From NCBI GenBank assembly GCA_944386155.1, contig CALWZY010000002.1:1-44639 (forward strand): 44,639 nt of DNA, in the 5' to 3' direction. Position 1 is the first letter of the stretch; each line of letters starts with the position of its first letter. Below, in pieces: positions 1 through 9,218 of the stretch. The notes below the pieces were generated by a model. That model ran no database searches and was not told the origin of the DNA. It was given only the letters and a program-made list of their open reading frames with translations. The DNA comes from an uncultured Clostridia bacterium (GTDB taxonomy: Bacteria > Bacillota > Clostridia > TANB77 > CAG-508). The position numbers were made by a program, and so were the translations under genes.

Positions 1-2726
1 TCATGGTCTTTTCCTACAGTTTCAGAATACATCCAGCATCTTTCGCATTTTTCTCCTTCTGCCATTTCTACTTTTATTCCGATTTCAGTATCTTCTTCTC
101 TTAAACTATTTTCAACTTCAAGTCCAGAAACTATAAACACTTGTTGTAATAATTCTTTATTATCATTTAATTCTTTATATTTATCCTCAGGAGCATATAA
201 AGTAATTTTTGCATTTAATGAATGTCCTATTATTTTTTCCATTCTTGCTTCTTCTAATTTCTTAGAAACTTCTTCTTTTAAGTCTATTATTTTACTCCAT
301 TTTTCAGCTATTTCGTTATTATCCCATTTTTCATTAACTTCTGGATATTTTGTAAGCATTACACTTTCAAATTCTTCATTTTTTCTATGATTCATTGATT
401 TCCATATTTCTTCTGCTGTATAACATGTCATTGGAGCTAATATTTTAACTAAAGCTAAAAGTATTTCATACATTACAGTTTGAGCAGCTCTTCTTTCTAT
501 AGAATCTGCTTTTGAAGTATATAATCTATCTTTTATTATATCTAGATATAAATTACTCATATCAGTAACGCAGAATTGATTTATTGCTTGATATGCAGCA
601 TGGAAATCATATTCATCATAAGCTTTTGTACACTCTCTTATAAGCTTATTTAATCTTGTTAATGCCCATTTATCTATTTCTTGTAAATCTTCATATTCAA
701 CAGGTAAGTTTACTTGAAAATCATAAGTATTTCCTAATATATATCTTGCTGTATTTCTTATTTTTCTGTAAACTTCTGTAACTTGTTTTAATATTGTTTT
801 AGATACACTTATATCTGATTTATAATCTGATGATAATACCCATAATCTTAAAACATCAGCACCATATTCTTTTATTATGTCTTGTGGAGATATTACATTT
901 CCTATAGACTTAGACATTTTTCTTCCTTGCTCATCTACAGTATATCCATGTGTTAAAACTTCTTTATAAGGAGCTTTTCCTCTAGTAGCTACTGAAGTAA
1001 GTAATGAAGATTGGAACCAACCTCTATATTGATCACTACCTTCTAGATATAAATTAGCTTCAGGAAGTCCTCTTTCTTCTAATACTGATTGATGAGTAGA
1101 TCCAGAATCAAACCAAACGTCCATTATATCTGTTTCTTTCTTAAATTCTGTACATCCACAAGAACATACTGCTCCTTCTGGCATTAATTCTTTCTCAGAC
1201 ATATCGAACCAAGCATTTGATCCTTTTTCTCTAAATATATTTTCAATTTTCTTTAGACTTTCTTCTGTTACATATTCTTTTTCACATTCTTTACAGTAGA
1301 ATATTGGTATTGGAACACCCCATGTACGTTGTCTTGAGATACACCAATCATTTCTTTCTTCTACCATCTTAGTAATTCTCTCTTCACCCCAAGAAGGTAT
1401 CCATTTTACTGTTTTTATAGCATCTAAAGTTTCTTTTCTAAATCCATCTACTGATGCAAACCATTGACTTGTAGCTCTGAATATTACTGGGTGTTTACAT
1501 CTCCAGCAATGTGGATATGAGTGATTTACTACTTCTTTTGCTAGTAATAAATTATGTTCATCTAACCATTTTATTATTTCTTTATCAGATTTTGCATAAT
1601 ACATTCCATCAAAAGGACCTGCTCCTTCTCCTCTTTGAACACCTTTGCTATCTACTAAAACTAATATATCACTATGTTCTTTAAGTCCTAATAAATAGTC
1701 TTCTTTACCATAACTTGGTGCACAGTGTACACAACCTGTACCTGTTCCAAGTTCTACATCTACAGTATCTTCACTTCCTGTTACAACTTTTGATTCTCTA
1801 TCTAAGAATGGATGCCTGCATACAACTCCTCTTAAATCTTCACCTTTTATTGTATCTATTATTTCATAATCTGTTATTTCTGCTTTTTCCATTACTGTAG
1901 AAACTAAGTCTTTCGCAAATACTAATTTTTCATTTCCAGTTTTAACTACTGCATAATCAAAATCAGCTCCAACTGCTATCATAGTGTTTCCAGGCAATGT
2001 CCAAGGTGTTGTTGTCCATATTACAACATATGCATTTTCTATATCAAATAATCCTTTTGAATCTAAAACTGGGAACTTAACATATGCTGTATTTGAATTT
2101 ACATCTTTATATTCTATTTCTGCTTCTGCTAATGCAGTTTCGCAATCAGTACACCAATATACTGGTTTTAATCCTTTATAAATATAACCTTTTTTATACA
2201 TAGTTCCAAATACATTTATTTGTCTTGCTTCCATTTCAGGTTGATATGTTATATATGGATGTTTCCAATCTCCAAGAACTCCAAGTCTTTTAAATCCTTC
2301 TGTTTGTTTATCTTTATATTCCATAGTAAATTTTTTACATGTATCTCTAAATTCATTTACTGGGATTTCATCTCTATTTAATCCTAAAGCTTGTATTGCC
2401 TTTTTCTCTGTTGGCATACCATGTGTATCATATCCTGGGATATATGGTGTATAAAATCCTTTTAGATTTTTATATCTTACTATCGTATCTTTTAATACTT
2501 TATTTAACGCATGTCCTATGTGTATTTCACCATTTGCATATGGTGGTCCATCATGTAATACAAATGGAGTATTTCCTTCATTTTTCTTTAACATTTTTTC
2601 ATACAAATCATTTTCAAATACTTCATTTAATATTTTTGGCTCTTTTTCTGGTAAGCTTGCTCTCATTTGAAAATCTGTTTTTGGTAAATTCAATGTTTTA
2701 CCATAGTCTACTTTTTCTTCTGACAT
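1..2726 (-). CDS. ileS: Isoleucyl-tRNA synthetase, 3' end cut by window edge
   Basis: Class I aminoacyl-tRNA synthetase that charges tRNA-Ile in the cytoplasm. About 908 residues are present. The HIGH signature (HIGHALNK) lies near residue 65 and the KMSKS loop (GRKMSKSIGN) near position 910 of the window. The last visible residues are the first half of the C-terminal zinc finger (KCERCW), so only about 20 residues should be missing against the usual 920-930. The start ATG at 2726 follows a clear GGAGGG ribosome site. It lies about 20 bases downstream of the ProX/YbaK gene and is co-transcribed with it behind an Ile T-box. No in-frame CGG codon was found in it. Confidence 0.97.
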   Translation of the reverse strand, partial: MSEEKVDYGKTLNLPKTDFQMRASLPEKEPKILNEVFENDLYEKMLKKNEGNTPFVLHDGPPYANGEIHIGHALNKVLKDTIVRYKNLKGFYTPYIPGYDTHGMPTEKKAIQALGLNRDEIPVNEFRDTCKKFTMEYKDKQTEGFKRLGVLGDWKHPYITYQPEMEARQINVFGTMYKKGYIYKGLKPVYWCTDCETALAEAEIEYKDVNSNTAYVKFPVLDSKGLFDIENAYVVIWTTTPWTLPGNTMIAVGADFDYAVVKTGNEKLVFAKDLVSTVMEKAEITDYEIIDTIKGEDLRGVVCRHPFLDRESKVVTGSEDTVDVELGTGTGCVHCAPSYGKEDYLLGLKEHSDILVLVDSKGVQRGEGAGPFDGMYYAKSDKEIIKWLDEHNLLLAKEVVNHSYPHCWRCKHPVIFRATSQWFASVDGFRKETLDAIKTVKWIPSWGEERITKMVEERNDWCISRQRTWGVPIPIFYCKECEKEYVTEESLKKIENIFREKGSNAWFDMSEKELMPEGAVCSCGCTEFKKETDIMDVWFDSGSTHQSVLEERGLPEANLYLEGSDQYRGWFQSSLLTSVATRGKAPYKEVLTHGYTVDEQGRKMSKSIGNVISPQDIIKEYGADVLRLWVLSSDYKSDISVSKTILKQVTEVYRKIRNTARYILGNTYDFQVNLPVEYEDLQEIDKWALTRLNKLIRECTKAYDEYDFHAAYQAINQFCVTDMSNLYLDIIKDRLYTSKADSIERRAAQTVMYEILLALVKILAPMTCYTAEEIWKSMNHRKNEEFESVMLTKYPEVNEKWDNNEIAEKWSKIIDLKEEVSKKLEEARMEKIIGHSLNAKITLYAPEDKYKELNDNKELLQQVFIVSGLEVENSLREEDTEIGIKVEMAEGEKCERCWMYSETVGKDH

Positions 2727-2747
2727 ATTTTTCCCTCCTAAATTTTA

Positions 2748-3227
2748 TTATATGTATATTATTTTATTTTTGTTTGCTTCAATATATTTAATTAAATCTT
2801 GAGACTTAATTAATACTGTTTTTGTATTTACTCCAGGATGTACTCCTAAAACATCTTCTTTTAATAAATCTTTATCAAAAATAACTTCTACATCAGCATC
2901 TTTGTCAAATAATATGGCAAGTGGTGTTACTGCACCTTTTTCAACATTTAAATACTTTTTTAATCTTTCTTCTGATGCAAAACTTAATCTTGTTGATTCA
3001 ATTTTATCAGGAAGTTCTGATAAATTTGCTGTTTTATCTTCTCTTAAAACATATAAGAAATGTCTTTTTCCTTTTTGATCTCTTAAAAATAAATTCTTAC
3101 AAATACATGCTCCGTTAAAAAAATCTTTTCCAAGTCTGTCCATTTCTTCAATTGTATATACCGGAATATGATTTTTAATCTCATATTTAATATTTAATTC
3201 TTTTAGTTTAGCTAGTATCTCTTCCAT
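2748..3227 (-). CDS. ProX/YbaK-family aminoacyl-tRNA deacylase
   Basis: A 159-residue single-domain YbaK/EbsC (ProXp/PrdX) protein. The family hydrolyses mischarged tRNA, classically Ala-tRNA-Pro, in trans. Family hallmarks visible are the N-terminal HIPVYTIEEM stretch, the conserved Lys in CKNLFLRD, and a C-terminal GVHPGVNTKTVL loop. A TTG 18 bases upstream is in frame, but ATG 3227 has AGGAAG at 7 bases spacing and is preferred. It sits between the Ile T-box and ileS, so it should be induced by uncharged tRNA-Ile. That is unusual for a proline editing factor, and substrate specificity should be left open. Confidence 0.9.
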   Translation of the reverse strand: MEEILAKLKELNIKYEIKNHIPVYTIEEMDRLGKDFFNGACICKNLFLRDQKGKRHFLYVLREDKTANLSELPDKIESTRLSFASEERLKKYLNVEKGAVTPLAILFDKDADVEVIFDKDLLKEDVLGVHPGVNTKTVLIKSQDLIKYIEANKNKIIYI

Positions 3228-3280
3228 TTTCTCACTTCCTAACAAAAAAATTTATATTTTAAAAATCATATAGATAGATA

Positions 3281-3320
3281 AAAAACAAAAAGAGCTATTC
3301 ATCTATAGGACGAATAGCTC
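3281..3320 (-). terminator. T-box-controlled intrinsic terminator
   Basis: On the minus strand GAGCTATTC and GAATAGCTC form a 9-bp stem followed by a run of T. It competes with the T-box antiterminator. Confidence 0.9.
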
Positions 3321-3620
3321 GTGGTACCACCTAAATTAATAATATTAATCTTATGCTATAAATAAATACATATAATATAATATATTTTGAAATAAATTCA
3401 TTATATTAAGATCAAATATTATTCACTCTAAATCCTGTAACATAGAATCACTCGTCTTTAATTACTAAAAAATATTCTATATTTTCTTTTCACTAAAGCA
3501 ATTCAAAGGTGATAATAAATACTATACTTATTCTACTGGATTTTCAGCTACCTCCAGCTCTCTTATTAGACTTTTTAGTATTTATCTTGTCCTTATCAAA
3601 ATCTTTTACAAATATATTTG
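3281..3620 (-). promoter_or_regulatory. T-box leader, Ile (AUC) specifier, for the proX-like/ileS operon
   Basis: On the minus strand a Stem I is followed by the conserved T-box AGGTGGTACCACG (3320-3332), which can pair in an antiterminator. It overlaps the 5' arm of a terminator hairpin. The lower Stem I strands AAGG/CCTT and ATAAATACTA/TAGTATTTAT bracket an internal loop whose 3' side carries ATC followed by A (3511-3513 on the plus strand reads GAT). This matches specifier codon AUC for Ile and agrees with ileS downstream. Confidence 0.93.
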
Positions 3621-3622
3621 GT

Positions 3623-3651
3623 ATTTTATCATGTTTTTATTTTATATTCAA
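3623..3651 (-). promoter_or_regulatory. Promoter of the Ile T-box operon
   Basis: On the minus strand TTGAAT, 17 bases, TAAAAT. It is divergent from the cassette promoter that starts at 3670. Confidence 0.65.
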
Positions 3652-3669
3652 GTAATAAGGCTTATTTTT

Positions 3670-3698
3670 TTGATTTTTTTGCAAAAAAATGTTATAAT
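3670..3698 (+). promoter_or_regulatory. Promoter of small cassette gene A
   Basis: TTGATT (3670-3675), 17 bases, TATAAT (3693-3698). The bases just after the -10 (CTATAGTTCCA) resemble those after the -10 of cassette C (CTGTATTCCA at 27276), which suggests related transcription starts. Confidence 0.75.
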
Positions 3699-3751
3699 TA
3701 CTATAGTTCCAGCAATACCGCTGAACAATAAACGCAGAAAGGACGATCGAA

Positions 3752-4018
3752 ATGGCTAAGAAAAAAGTTTTTCGGGTAATAGGAGTGTTTAAGGCAGAGG
3801 AAACGATGCCTGTGATGCTTAAGGTGGCAGATCATGCCCCGAGCAAAGACACGATTCGTCTCATGATGGGGCTTCGCATTCAGGATCGGAAGAAGAAGAT
3901 TCCGTACGAAGAGTGCGCGCTCCGCAGGATTCAGATCGACTTCCGGAACGAGGAGGCGGCTCGCGAGTGCCGAGAGGCACTGAAACCCTTCCTCGTCAAG
4001 GACAGTAGCGATTTCTAA
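3752..4018 (+). CDS. Small protein of unknown function in a foreign G+C-rich cassette (A)
   Basis: An 88-residue basic, soluble protein with no signal peptide or membrane segment. I do not recognise the family. AGAAAGGACG provides the ribosome site. Base and codon use are strongly unlike the neighbours: G+C is about half by eye, and Arg uses CGG, CGC, CGT, CGA and AGG, while native genes use mostly AGA. It contains three in-frame CGG codons (3773-3775, 3887-3889, 3944-3946), a codon otherwise absent as sense in this window. It has its own promoter and a strong terminator and lies alone between divergent or unrelated host genes, as expected of an independently acquired unit. If CGG shifted frame here, the first site would lead at once to GGG TAA, truncating the protein. 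Confidence 0.85.
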   Translation: MAKKKVFRVIGVFKAEETMPVMLKVADHAPSKDTIRLMMGLRIQDRKKKIPYEECALRRIQIDFRNEEAARECREALKPFLVKDSSDF

Positions 4019-4044
4019 GGGCTAACCCCCGAAAGACATCGTCC

Positions 4045-4084
4045 CCTCGCACTGGCTCATGCCGGTGCGAGGCTTCTTTTTTTT
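4045..4084 (+). terminator. Terminator of cassette A
   Basis: CCTCGCAC/GTGCGAGG stem extended by GGC/GCC, then a long T run. Its G+C content matches the cassette gene, not the host. Confidence 0.92.
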
Positions 4085-4158
4085 ACTTAATTTACTTATT
4101 TTATTTACATTATTTAAATATATAATTAATTATTTTGTTCTGTTATAAGTACATTTAA

Positions 4159-4236
4159 AATAAGATAAATAAAATAAAAAAATAAAATAAATAAAATAGA
4201 TAAATAAAATAGATAAATAAATTAATTAATTAATAA
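4159..4236. repeat. AT-only imperfect tandem repeat
   Basis: Degenerate AAATAAAATAGATAAAT-type units in the 4085-4240 gap. I see no gene here. Probably low-complexity sequence, possibly insulation between cassette A and hup. Confidence 0.5.
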
Positions 4237-4240
4237 AAGA

Positions 4241-4268
4241 AAAAAGACATAGCTTGCTATGTCTTTTT
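4241..4268 (-). terminator. Terminator after hup (bidirectional)
   Basis: AAAAGACATAG/CTATGTCTTTT with a 4-base loop. It has A and T runs on both sides, so it can stop both hup and readthrough from cassette A. An AT palindrome TATATGAATTCATATA follows at 4267-4282. Confidence 0.85.
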
Positions 4269-4301
4269 ATATGAATTCATATAATTTTTATATAATTCTT
4301 C

Positions 4302-4580
4302 TTATTTTTTATTTACTAAATCTTTTAATGCTTTACCAGCTTTGAATACTGGAGCTTTTGATGCAGGTATTTTAATTTCTTCTTTAGTTTGTGGATTTCT
4401 TCCTTTTCTAGCTGCTCTTTTTCTAACTTCAAAAGAACCAAATCCAACTAATTGAACTTTGTCTCCTTTTGCTAATGCTTCTGTAACAACATCTACGAAA
4501 GAATTGATTGTTGCTTCAGCATTTTTCTTTGTTTCTCCTGTTTGTGCAGCTACTGCTGCGATTAATTCAGCTTTGTTCAT
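4302..4580 (-). CDS. hup: HU-type nucleoid DNA-binding protein
   Basis: A 92-residue histone-like protein that bends and compacts DNA as a dimer. The N-terminal helices ([11 protein letters not shown]) and the beta-arm region [20 protein letters not shown] are typical, and the length is exactly that of the family. AGGAGG lies just upstream of ATG 4580. A 6-bp inverted repeat (TGTAGA/TCTACA, 4617-4635) lies in the leader and could be structural or regulatory. Confidence 0.98.
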   Translation of the reverse strand: MNKAELIAAVAAQTGETKKNAEATINSFVDVVTEALAKGDKVQLVGFGSFEVRKRAARKGRNPQTKEEIKIPASKAPVFKAGKALKDLVNKK

Positions 4581-4750
4581 CTTCTTACCTCCTAATAGAT
4601 TCTAGTTATATTTTTATGTAGAATTCACATCTACAATAAGATTATTCGCCAAAGTTAGCTAAAATCCTTCTTTTTTTTTATTTTTTTCAAGTTTTTCAGT
4701 ATTTCTACATATTTTACTTCTTAAACTCCTTTAAACTCAAGGCTTTCAGC

Positions 4751-6385
4751 TTATGCATAAATTTTTAATTTTACTAATAAATTATATATTTTTTCTCCTT
4801 TTGGAAGCATTAATATATCTGTTTTTGAAAAGATTTTTAATAAAATAACTGAAATTGCATAAACAATTATCGCAACTATTATAGCAATTATTGTTGCAAG
4901 TCTTATGCTAGATGCTATATTTATAACTAATAAATAAGATATATATGAGAATATCATCATTATTATAGTAGCTAAAACTGGTCTTATCATTAATCTATGC
5001 AATTTAAACTGTAATTTTACTGTTTTTCTTAATGTATAATAAACTATTGAAAAAGATACTATGTGACATAGTACAGATCCGATTGCTGCACCATTTGCGT
5101 ATATTCCATCTATTGGTATTAATATTAAATTAGCAATAAGTTTTACTATTACACCACATCCTAATGCAATAGCTGGAACTTTAACTTTTCCAAGTCCTTG
5201 TAATGCTCCATTAATAGTTTGAGCTAAAGCTGTAAAAAATATTGTTAATGCAGAAATTGCAAGAAGCATAGCACCAGCACTTTCTGCCGGGAATAATAAA
5301 TTAAGTATCCCATCTGCATACACAAGCATACCTATTGTACAAGGAAGTCCTATTAATAGTGTAACTAATAAAGAAAAAGATATTCTATTATTTATAGTTT
5401 CTTTATCATTTTTTACTCTTGCTGCAGATATAGCTGGAACTAAAGCTGTAGCAAAAGCAATATTAAATGCAAGTGGCATTGATGTTAATATATCCACTTT
5501 TCCACTTAATATACCATATAATTCATTTGCTTTTTCACCAATTTTTGGCTTAAGTAATCTTACTACTGTAAAAGAATCAATATTTTTATTAATTGAAGAC
5601 AAAATTGAACTTATAGAAATTGGTATTGAAACACCTAATATTTTCTTTACTATCGTTTTAACAGATCCTTTTTCTGTCAACACTCCGACTTCATTTTCAA
5701 CATTAATTTCCTTTCTTGCGATTTTATAAAATCTAAATAAATATATAAAACTTAATATTGTTGCTAAACTTGTAGCAATAGTTGCAAATGTTGCCATAAC
5801 GACTGTATTTTGATTAGTCATAAATACTGCTAGTTCTACTAAAACAACTGTTAAAATCGTTTTAAATACTTGTTCGAAAGTTTGTGATTTTGAAGTAGCT
5901 TCCATTTCTTGTCTTCCATTAAAATATCCCCTCATAACAGAAGAAATTGATACAAAAAATATTGCTGGTGATAATGTTTTAATTGTAAATTCTGCTTCTG
6001 GAACATATAAAAAATTATTTGCAATAATATTAGCTCCAAAAAATAAAAATAATGTACCAATAAATCCTATTACAGCAAATGTTGCAAAAGCTATTCTAAA
6101 TATTCTTTGAGCTCCTTTATTATCTCCAAGTGCAAGTCTTTCTGAAATAAGTTTTGCTATTGCATTTGGAACTCCTATTGAAGATATTGCAAGAAGAAGT
6201 GCATATATATGATAACCATTCATATATATTGAATTTCCTTTATCTCCAAATCCTTCTCTATTTGTTAAATATAATGTTTGTATAAGTCCAAATATCTTTA
6301 TTAATACTTGTGAAAACATAAGAGCAAGTATACCTTGAATAAAGGTTTCTTTCTTCACTTTTTTCTTTTCTTTGGTCAAAGTCAT
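4751..6385 (-). CDS. MurJ/SpoVB-like lipid-linked oligosaccharide flippase
   Basis: A 544-residue polytopic protein with about 14 hydrophobic segments of the MOP/MVF superfamily. Such proteins flip lipid-linked cell-wall or spore-cortex precursors across the membrane. The conserved region MRGYFNGRQEMEATSKSQTFEQ supports the SpoVB/YtgP branch. An upstream in-frame ATG at 6406 exists, but AGAGGA sits directly before ATG 6385, which I prefer. It is monocistronic between hup and a 330-base intergenic gap. Whether it is the essential MurJ-equivalent or a sporulation paralogue cannot be decided here. Confidence 0.88.
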   Translation of the reverse strand: MTLTKEKKKVKKETFIQGILALMFSQVLIKIFGLIQTLYLTNREGFGDKGNSIYMNGYHIYALLLAISSIGVPNAIAKLISERLALGDNKGAQRIFRIAFATFAVIGFIGTLFLFFGANIIANNFLYVPEAEFTIKTLSPAIFFVSISSVMRGYFNGRQEMEATSKSQTFEQVFKTILTVVLVELAVFMTNQNTVVMATFATIATSLATILSFIYLFRFYKIARKEINVENEVGVLTEKGSVKTIVKKILGVSIPISISSILSSINKNIDSFTVVRLLKPKIGEKANELYGILSGKVDILTSMPLAFNIAFATALVPAISAARVKNDKETINNRISFSLLVTLLIGLPCTIGMLVYADGILNLLFPAESAGAMLLAISALTIFFTALAQTINGALQGLGKVKVPAIALGCGVIVKLIANLILIPIDGIYANGAAIGSVLCHIVSFSIVYYTLRKTVKLQFKLHRLMIRPVLATIIMMIFSYISYLLVINIASSIRLATIIAIIVAIIVYAISVILLKIFSKTDILMLPKGEKIYNLLVKLKIYA

Positions 6386-6406
6386 ATTATTCCTCTTTCC
6401 TATCAT

Positions 6407-6737
6407 TTTTCTTTTAATTTAAATATTTTAAAATAATTTAACCTTTTATTTTTATTTCTCAATACTAATATAGTTTAATATATTTTTTTCTAAATTACAA
6501 TCTTTATTGCCCTATTTATGATTTTAATGTTATTTTCTTTTAAATTTTAATTAATTTTATTTCTTTAAGATCTAATATATTCCTTAATTAATACATTTTG
6601 TCCTAAATAATAAAATATCTTTTTATATGCCACTTAAATACTTCTTATTTAATATATTATTTTACAAAAAAGTATTGTATTTTTGCCTTTTTTGTAGGAT
6701 AATATATATGTATATTTTTATATAAAGGTGGAGAAAA
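6407..6737. other. Divergent intergenic region, AT-rich
   Basis: 331 bases between the divergent flippase and VirD4-like genes. It contains the plus-strand promoter noted at 6675. I found no convincing ORF or structured RNA in the rest. Confidence 0.6.
6675..6703 (+). promoter_or_regulatory. Possible promoter of the VirD4-like gene
   Basis: TTGTAT, 17 bases, GATAAT, about 34 bases upstream of the ATG. AAAGGTGGAG is the ribosome site. Confidence 0.5.
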
Positions 6738-9137
6738 ATGATTACTTGGATAACTAGTTTCTTTTGGAAATATGTTGATAAATTTTTAAAAATAATAAAA
6801 ACTGATAGAAATACTTTTTTTACATATGTACTGACGCTCATTTCTTTTTATTTATGTATAGATAGAATTGTTGAAGTATTATTTATGTGCTTTACAGGTA
6901 TTTCAGTAGACTATTGGGGTCCTTTTACTTATACATTTGCATTAGCTTGTCCTGTATTTGCATTTCTATTTTCAGGAGGCTCTAAATTTGCATCTGATGA
7001 TGGTAAAAAATTCTCATTGTTTTCAATGTATTGTATAGCACTTTATATAATTGGTATTTCAATGTTAGTTCAGTGGCTTAACAAATTATGTTGGATATTA
7101 TTATTCTCTGTTCCAAATTACAACGGAATAGTAATGAATTTTATGGATTTGATAAGACCAGCATTTACAGCTCTTGCATGTTATGTTCCACTTATGACAT
7201 TTTATCCATTCTTCAAAAAGATGTATACAAGCTTTGCTGATACAAAAGATATCAGAGATTCTATTGCAGATTATAATGGTATAGATTTATCTGACACAAA
7301 AGAAGGATGGGGACCATATACATGCGAAATGTTCATATGTAAAGATGGTGAGACTGGTAAAACTATAAAAATACCTGAATGTAGAAGGTTTGAGTCAACA
7401 CTTATTGTTGGTACTTCAGGTTCCGGAAAAACTACAATGGCATTTGAACCAATGATTGCAAGAGATATTGAAAGAAAATATTTCTTAAGAGAAAGTTCAA
7501 AAGAACTTGGATTTACAGCATTAAGGACAGGGCTTGCAACTGTTGCAAAACCATATACTAATGATTATATGAACACAAATTTTTCATTAAATATGCTTAC
7601 TGTTTCTCCTGGAAAAGAAAAACTTTTTAATGCATATTTGAAAAATCTTGTATACTTTTCTTCTGGAACAAAAACTATATACAAAAATTTAGGTATAACA
7701 TATGTTGCACCAGATTTTGAATCTGTTTCACACATTATGGAAGTATTAGATAATTATGGTATGAGATACAATTTAGTAGATCCAGCAGATGAAAATTCAG
7801 TTGGTCTTAACCCATTTGTATTCACTGATCCTGTAAAAACTGCTTTAGCAATTTCAGCTGTATTAAAAAGAATGTATGAAACAAATAATGTAACACCAGA
7901 AGAAGCATTTATGCAAAATATAACTGCTCAAGCTATTGAGAACTTATCATTATTATTAAAAGAAATATATCCTGCATTAAATGAAGGAGCTCTTCCAAAT
8001 TTAGAAGATTTACTTAGAATGTTAAATAACTTTGATTTAGTTGAAGGTTTCTGTGAAGAATTAAAGAAAACTCCAGAACTAGCAGAAAAATATGCTATAC
8101 TTTTAACATACTTTAAAAATAACTTTTATAAAGATTCTCGTGGTAGACAAGATACTGAAAAAGCTCTTCAAGCAGCAAGTTCACAACTTGAAAATTTATT
8201 AAGATTTCCTGGTGTAAGAAATATCTTATGTAATAGAACAAATAATATAAATTTTGATAAAGCTTTAGAAAATGGTGAAATTACTCTTATATGTACAAGA
8301 CGTGGTGACTTAGGATCTGCTGTAAATAAAGCATTTGGTTTATTTACATTATTACTAATGCAACATTCAGTAATATCAAGACCTGGTAATGAAAAAACTA
8401 GAATTCCACATTTCTTATATATAGATGAATTTCCTCCATTTGTATGTAAAGCAACTGAAGATTTCTTTACTCTATTTAGAAAATATAGAGTTGGATTAAT
8501 TATATCTGCTCAGAACTTATCACAATTTGGTACAGAAAATGGTGAAAATTATAGACAAACTATTTTAGCTAACTGTACTACAAAAATTGTTTTCGGTAAT
8601 AATACACCTGAAGATAATAAATGGTGGGAAGAAGAATTTGGAGATAAAAGAGAGTGGCAATTTAGTAATACTTATAATACAGATACAATGGAATATGATG
8701 CAAAATATGGTAGCATCAAATGGGCTTGGACAAAAAACTTCAAAGCTGGAAAAGTTCAGTCACAAAAGTTTAAAGCTATTATTTATAAAACAAGAGATAT
8801 TAAAGGAAAAATGCTTGTTGGTAAAGGAAAATTAGATTTTCTAGAATCAAAATATAAAGAAAAACATCCAACAAAAGTTTATAACTTTATAAAATATACA
8901 TCTAACGCTATTCAAGGAGACCAAATAGAAGAACAAAAAGATTCAGTTACATTTAGCGGAAAATTAAAATCTTTCTTAAATCCAAAATTTATCCCTGGTG
9001 AATTTGATGAAAATGATCCTATTCAATATAATACAACAGATATGAAATACTTCTTTGAAAATGATGATGCAATAAGCTTTAATTTATCAAATGATAATAA
9101 TCAAAATAGCGAAGATGAAAATAACAATAATGTTTAG
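6738..9137 (+). CDS. VirD4/TraG-like type IV coupling ATPase
   Basis: A 799-residue membrane-anchored AAA/FtsK-type ATPase. Hydrophobic segments lie at about residues 28-50, 62-80, 95-112 and 135-158. Walker A GTSGSGKTT is at 225-233, Walker B LYIDEF is near 559-564, and a sensor-like ISAQNLSQF follows near 589. These are the marks of T4SS coupling proteins (T4CP, TraG/VirD4/TcpA-like), which recruit relaxase-DNA or protein substrates to a secretion channel. The acidic, Asn-rich C-tail is typical of substrate-contacting tails. No relaxase, VirB4 or pilus gene is next to it, so it is either a remnant of an integrative element or an orphan coupling ATPase. A replication-relaxation-like protein is encoded convergently nearby. 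No in-frame CGG was found. Confidence 0.85.
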   Translation: MITWITSFFWKYVDKFLKIIKTDRNTFFTYVLTLISFYLCIDRIVEVLFMCFTGISVDYWGPFTYTFALACPVFAFLFSGGSKFASDDGKKFSLFSMYCIALYIIGISMLVQWLNKLCWILLFSVPNYNGIVMNFMDLIRPAFTALACYVPLMTFYPFFKKMYTSFADTKDIRDSIADYNGIDLSDTKEGWGPYTCEMFICKDGETGKTIKIPECRRFESTLIVGTSGSGKTTMAFEPMIARDIERKYFLRESSKELGFTALRTGLATVAKPYTNDYMNTNFSLNMLTVSPGKEKLFNAYLKNLVYFSSGTKTIYKNLGITYVAPDFESVSHIMEVLDNYGMRYNLVDPADENSVGLNPFVFTDPVKTALAISAVLKRMYETNNVTPEEAFMQNITAQAIENLSLLLKEIYPALNEGALPNLEDLLRMLNNFDLVEGFCEELKKTPELAEKYAILLTYFKNNFYKDSRGRQDTEKALQAASSQLENLLRFPGVRNILCNRTNNINFDKALENGEITLICTRRGDLGSAVNKAFGLFTLLLMQHSVISRPGNEKTRIPHFLYIDEFPPFVCKATEDFFTLFRKYRVGLIISAQNLSQFGTENGENYRQTILANCTTKIVFGNNTPEDNKWWEEEFGDKREWQFSNTYNTDTMEYDAKYGSIKWAWTKNFKAGKVQSQKFKAIIYKTRDIKGKMLVGKGKLDFLESKYKEKHPTKVYNFIKYTSNAIQGDQIEEQKDSVTFSGKLKSFLNPKFIPGEFDENDPIQYNTTDMKYFFENDDAISFNLSNDNNQNSEDENNNNV

Positions 9138-9149
9138 TTAAAAATAATA

Positions 9150-9189
9150 AAAAGAAACTTTCATTTAAATTATGAAAGTTTCTTTTTTT
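9150..9189 (+). terminator. Bidirectional terminator
   Basis: AAAGAAACTTTCAT/ATGAAAGTTTCTTT hairpin with flanking A and T runs between convergent genes. Confidence 0.9.
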
Positions 9190-9218
9190 GTTATAAATAA
9201 AACTTTTATCTATATAAT

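Noticed and set aside
2396-2791. A plus-strand open frame opposite ileS, and similar long antisense frames across the window
   Set aside because: They are Leu/Phe/Tyr-rich shadows of AT-rich minus-strand genes, without ribosome sites or family resemblance.
3281-3620. A proline-specific T-box, given the ProX-like first gene
   Set aside because: The specifier position reads AUC and ileS is in the operon. No CCN codon is in the loop.
4159-4236. CRISPR-like repeat array
   Set aside because: Units are AT-only, of unequal length and without unique spacers. It is low-complexity sequence.
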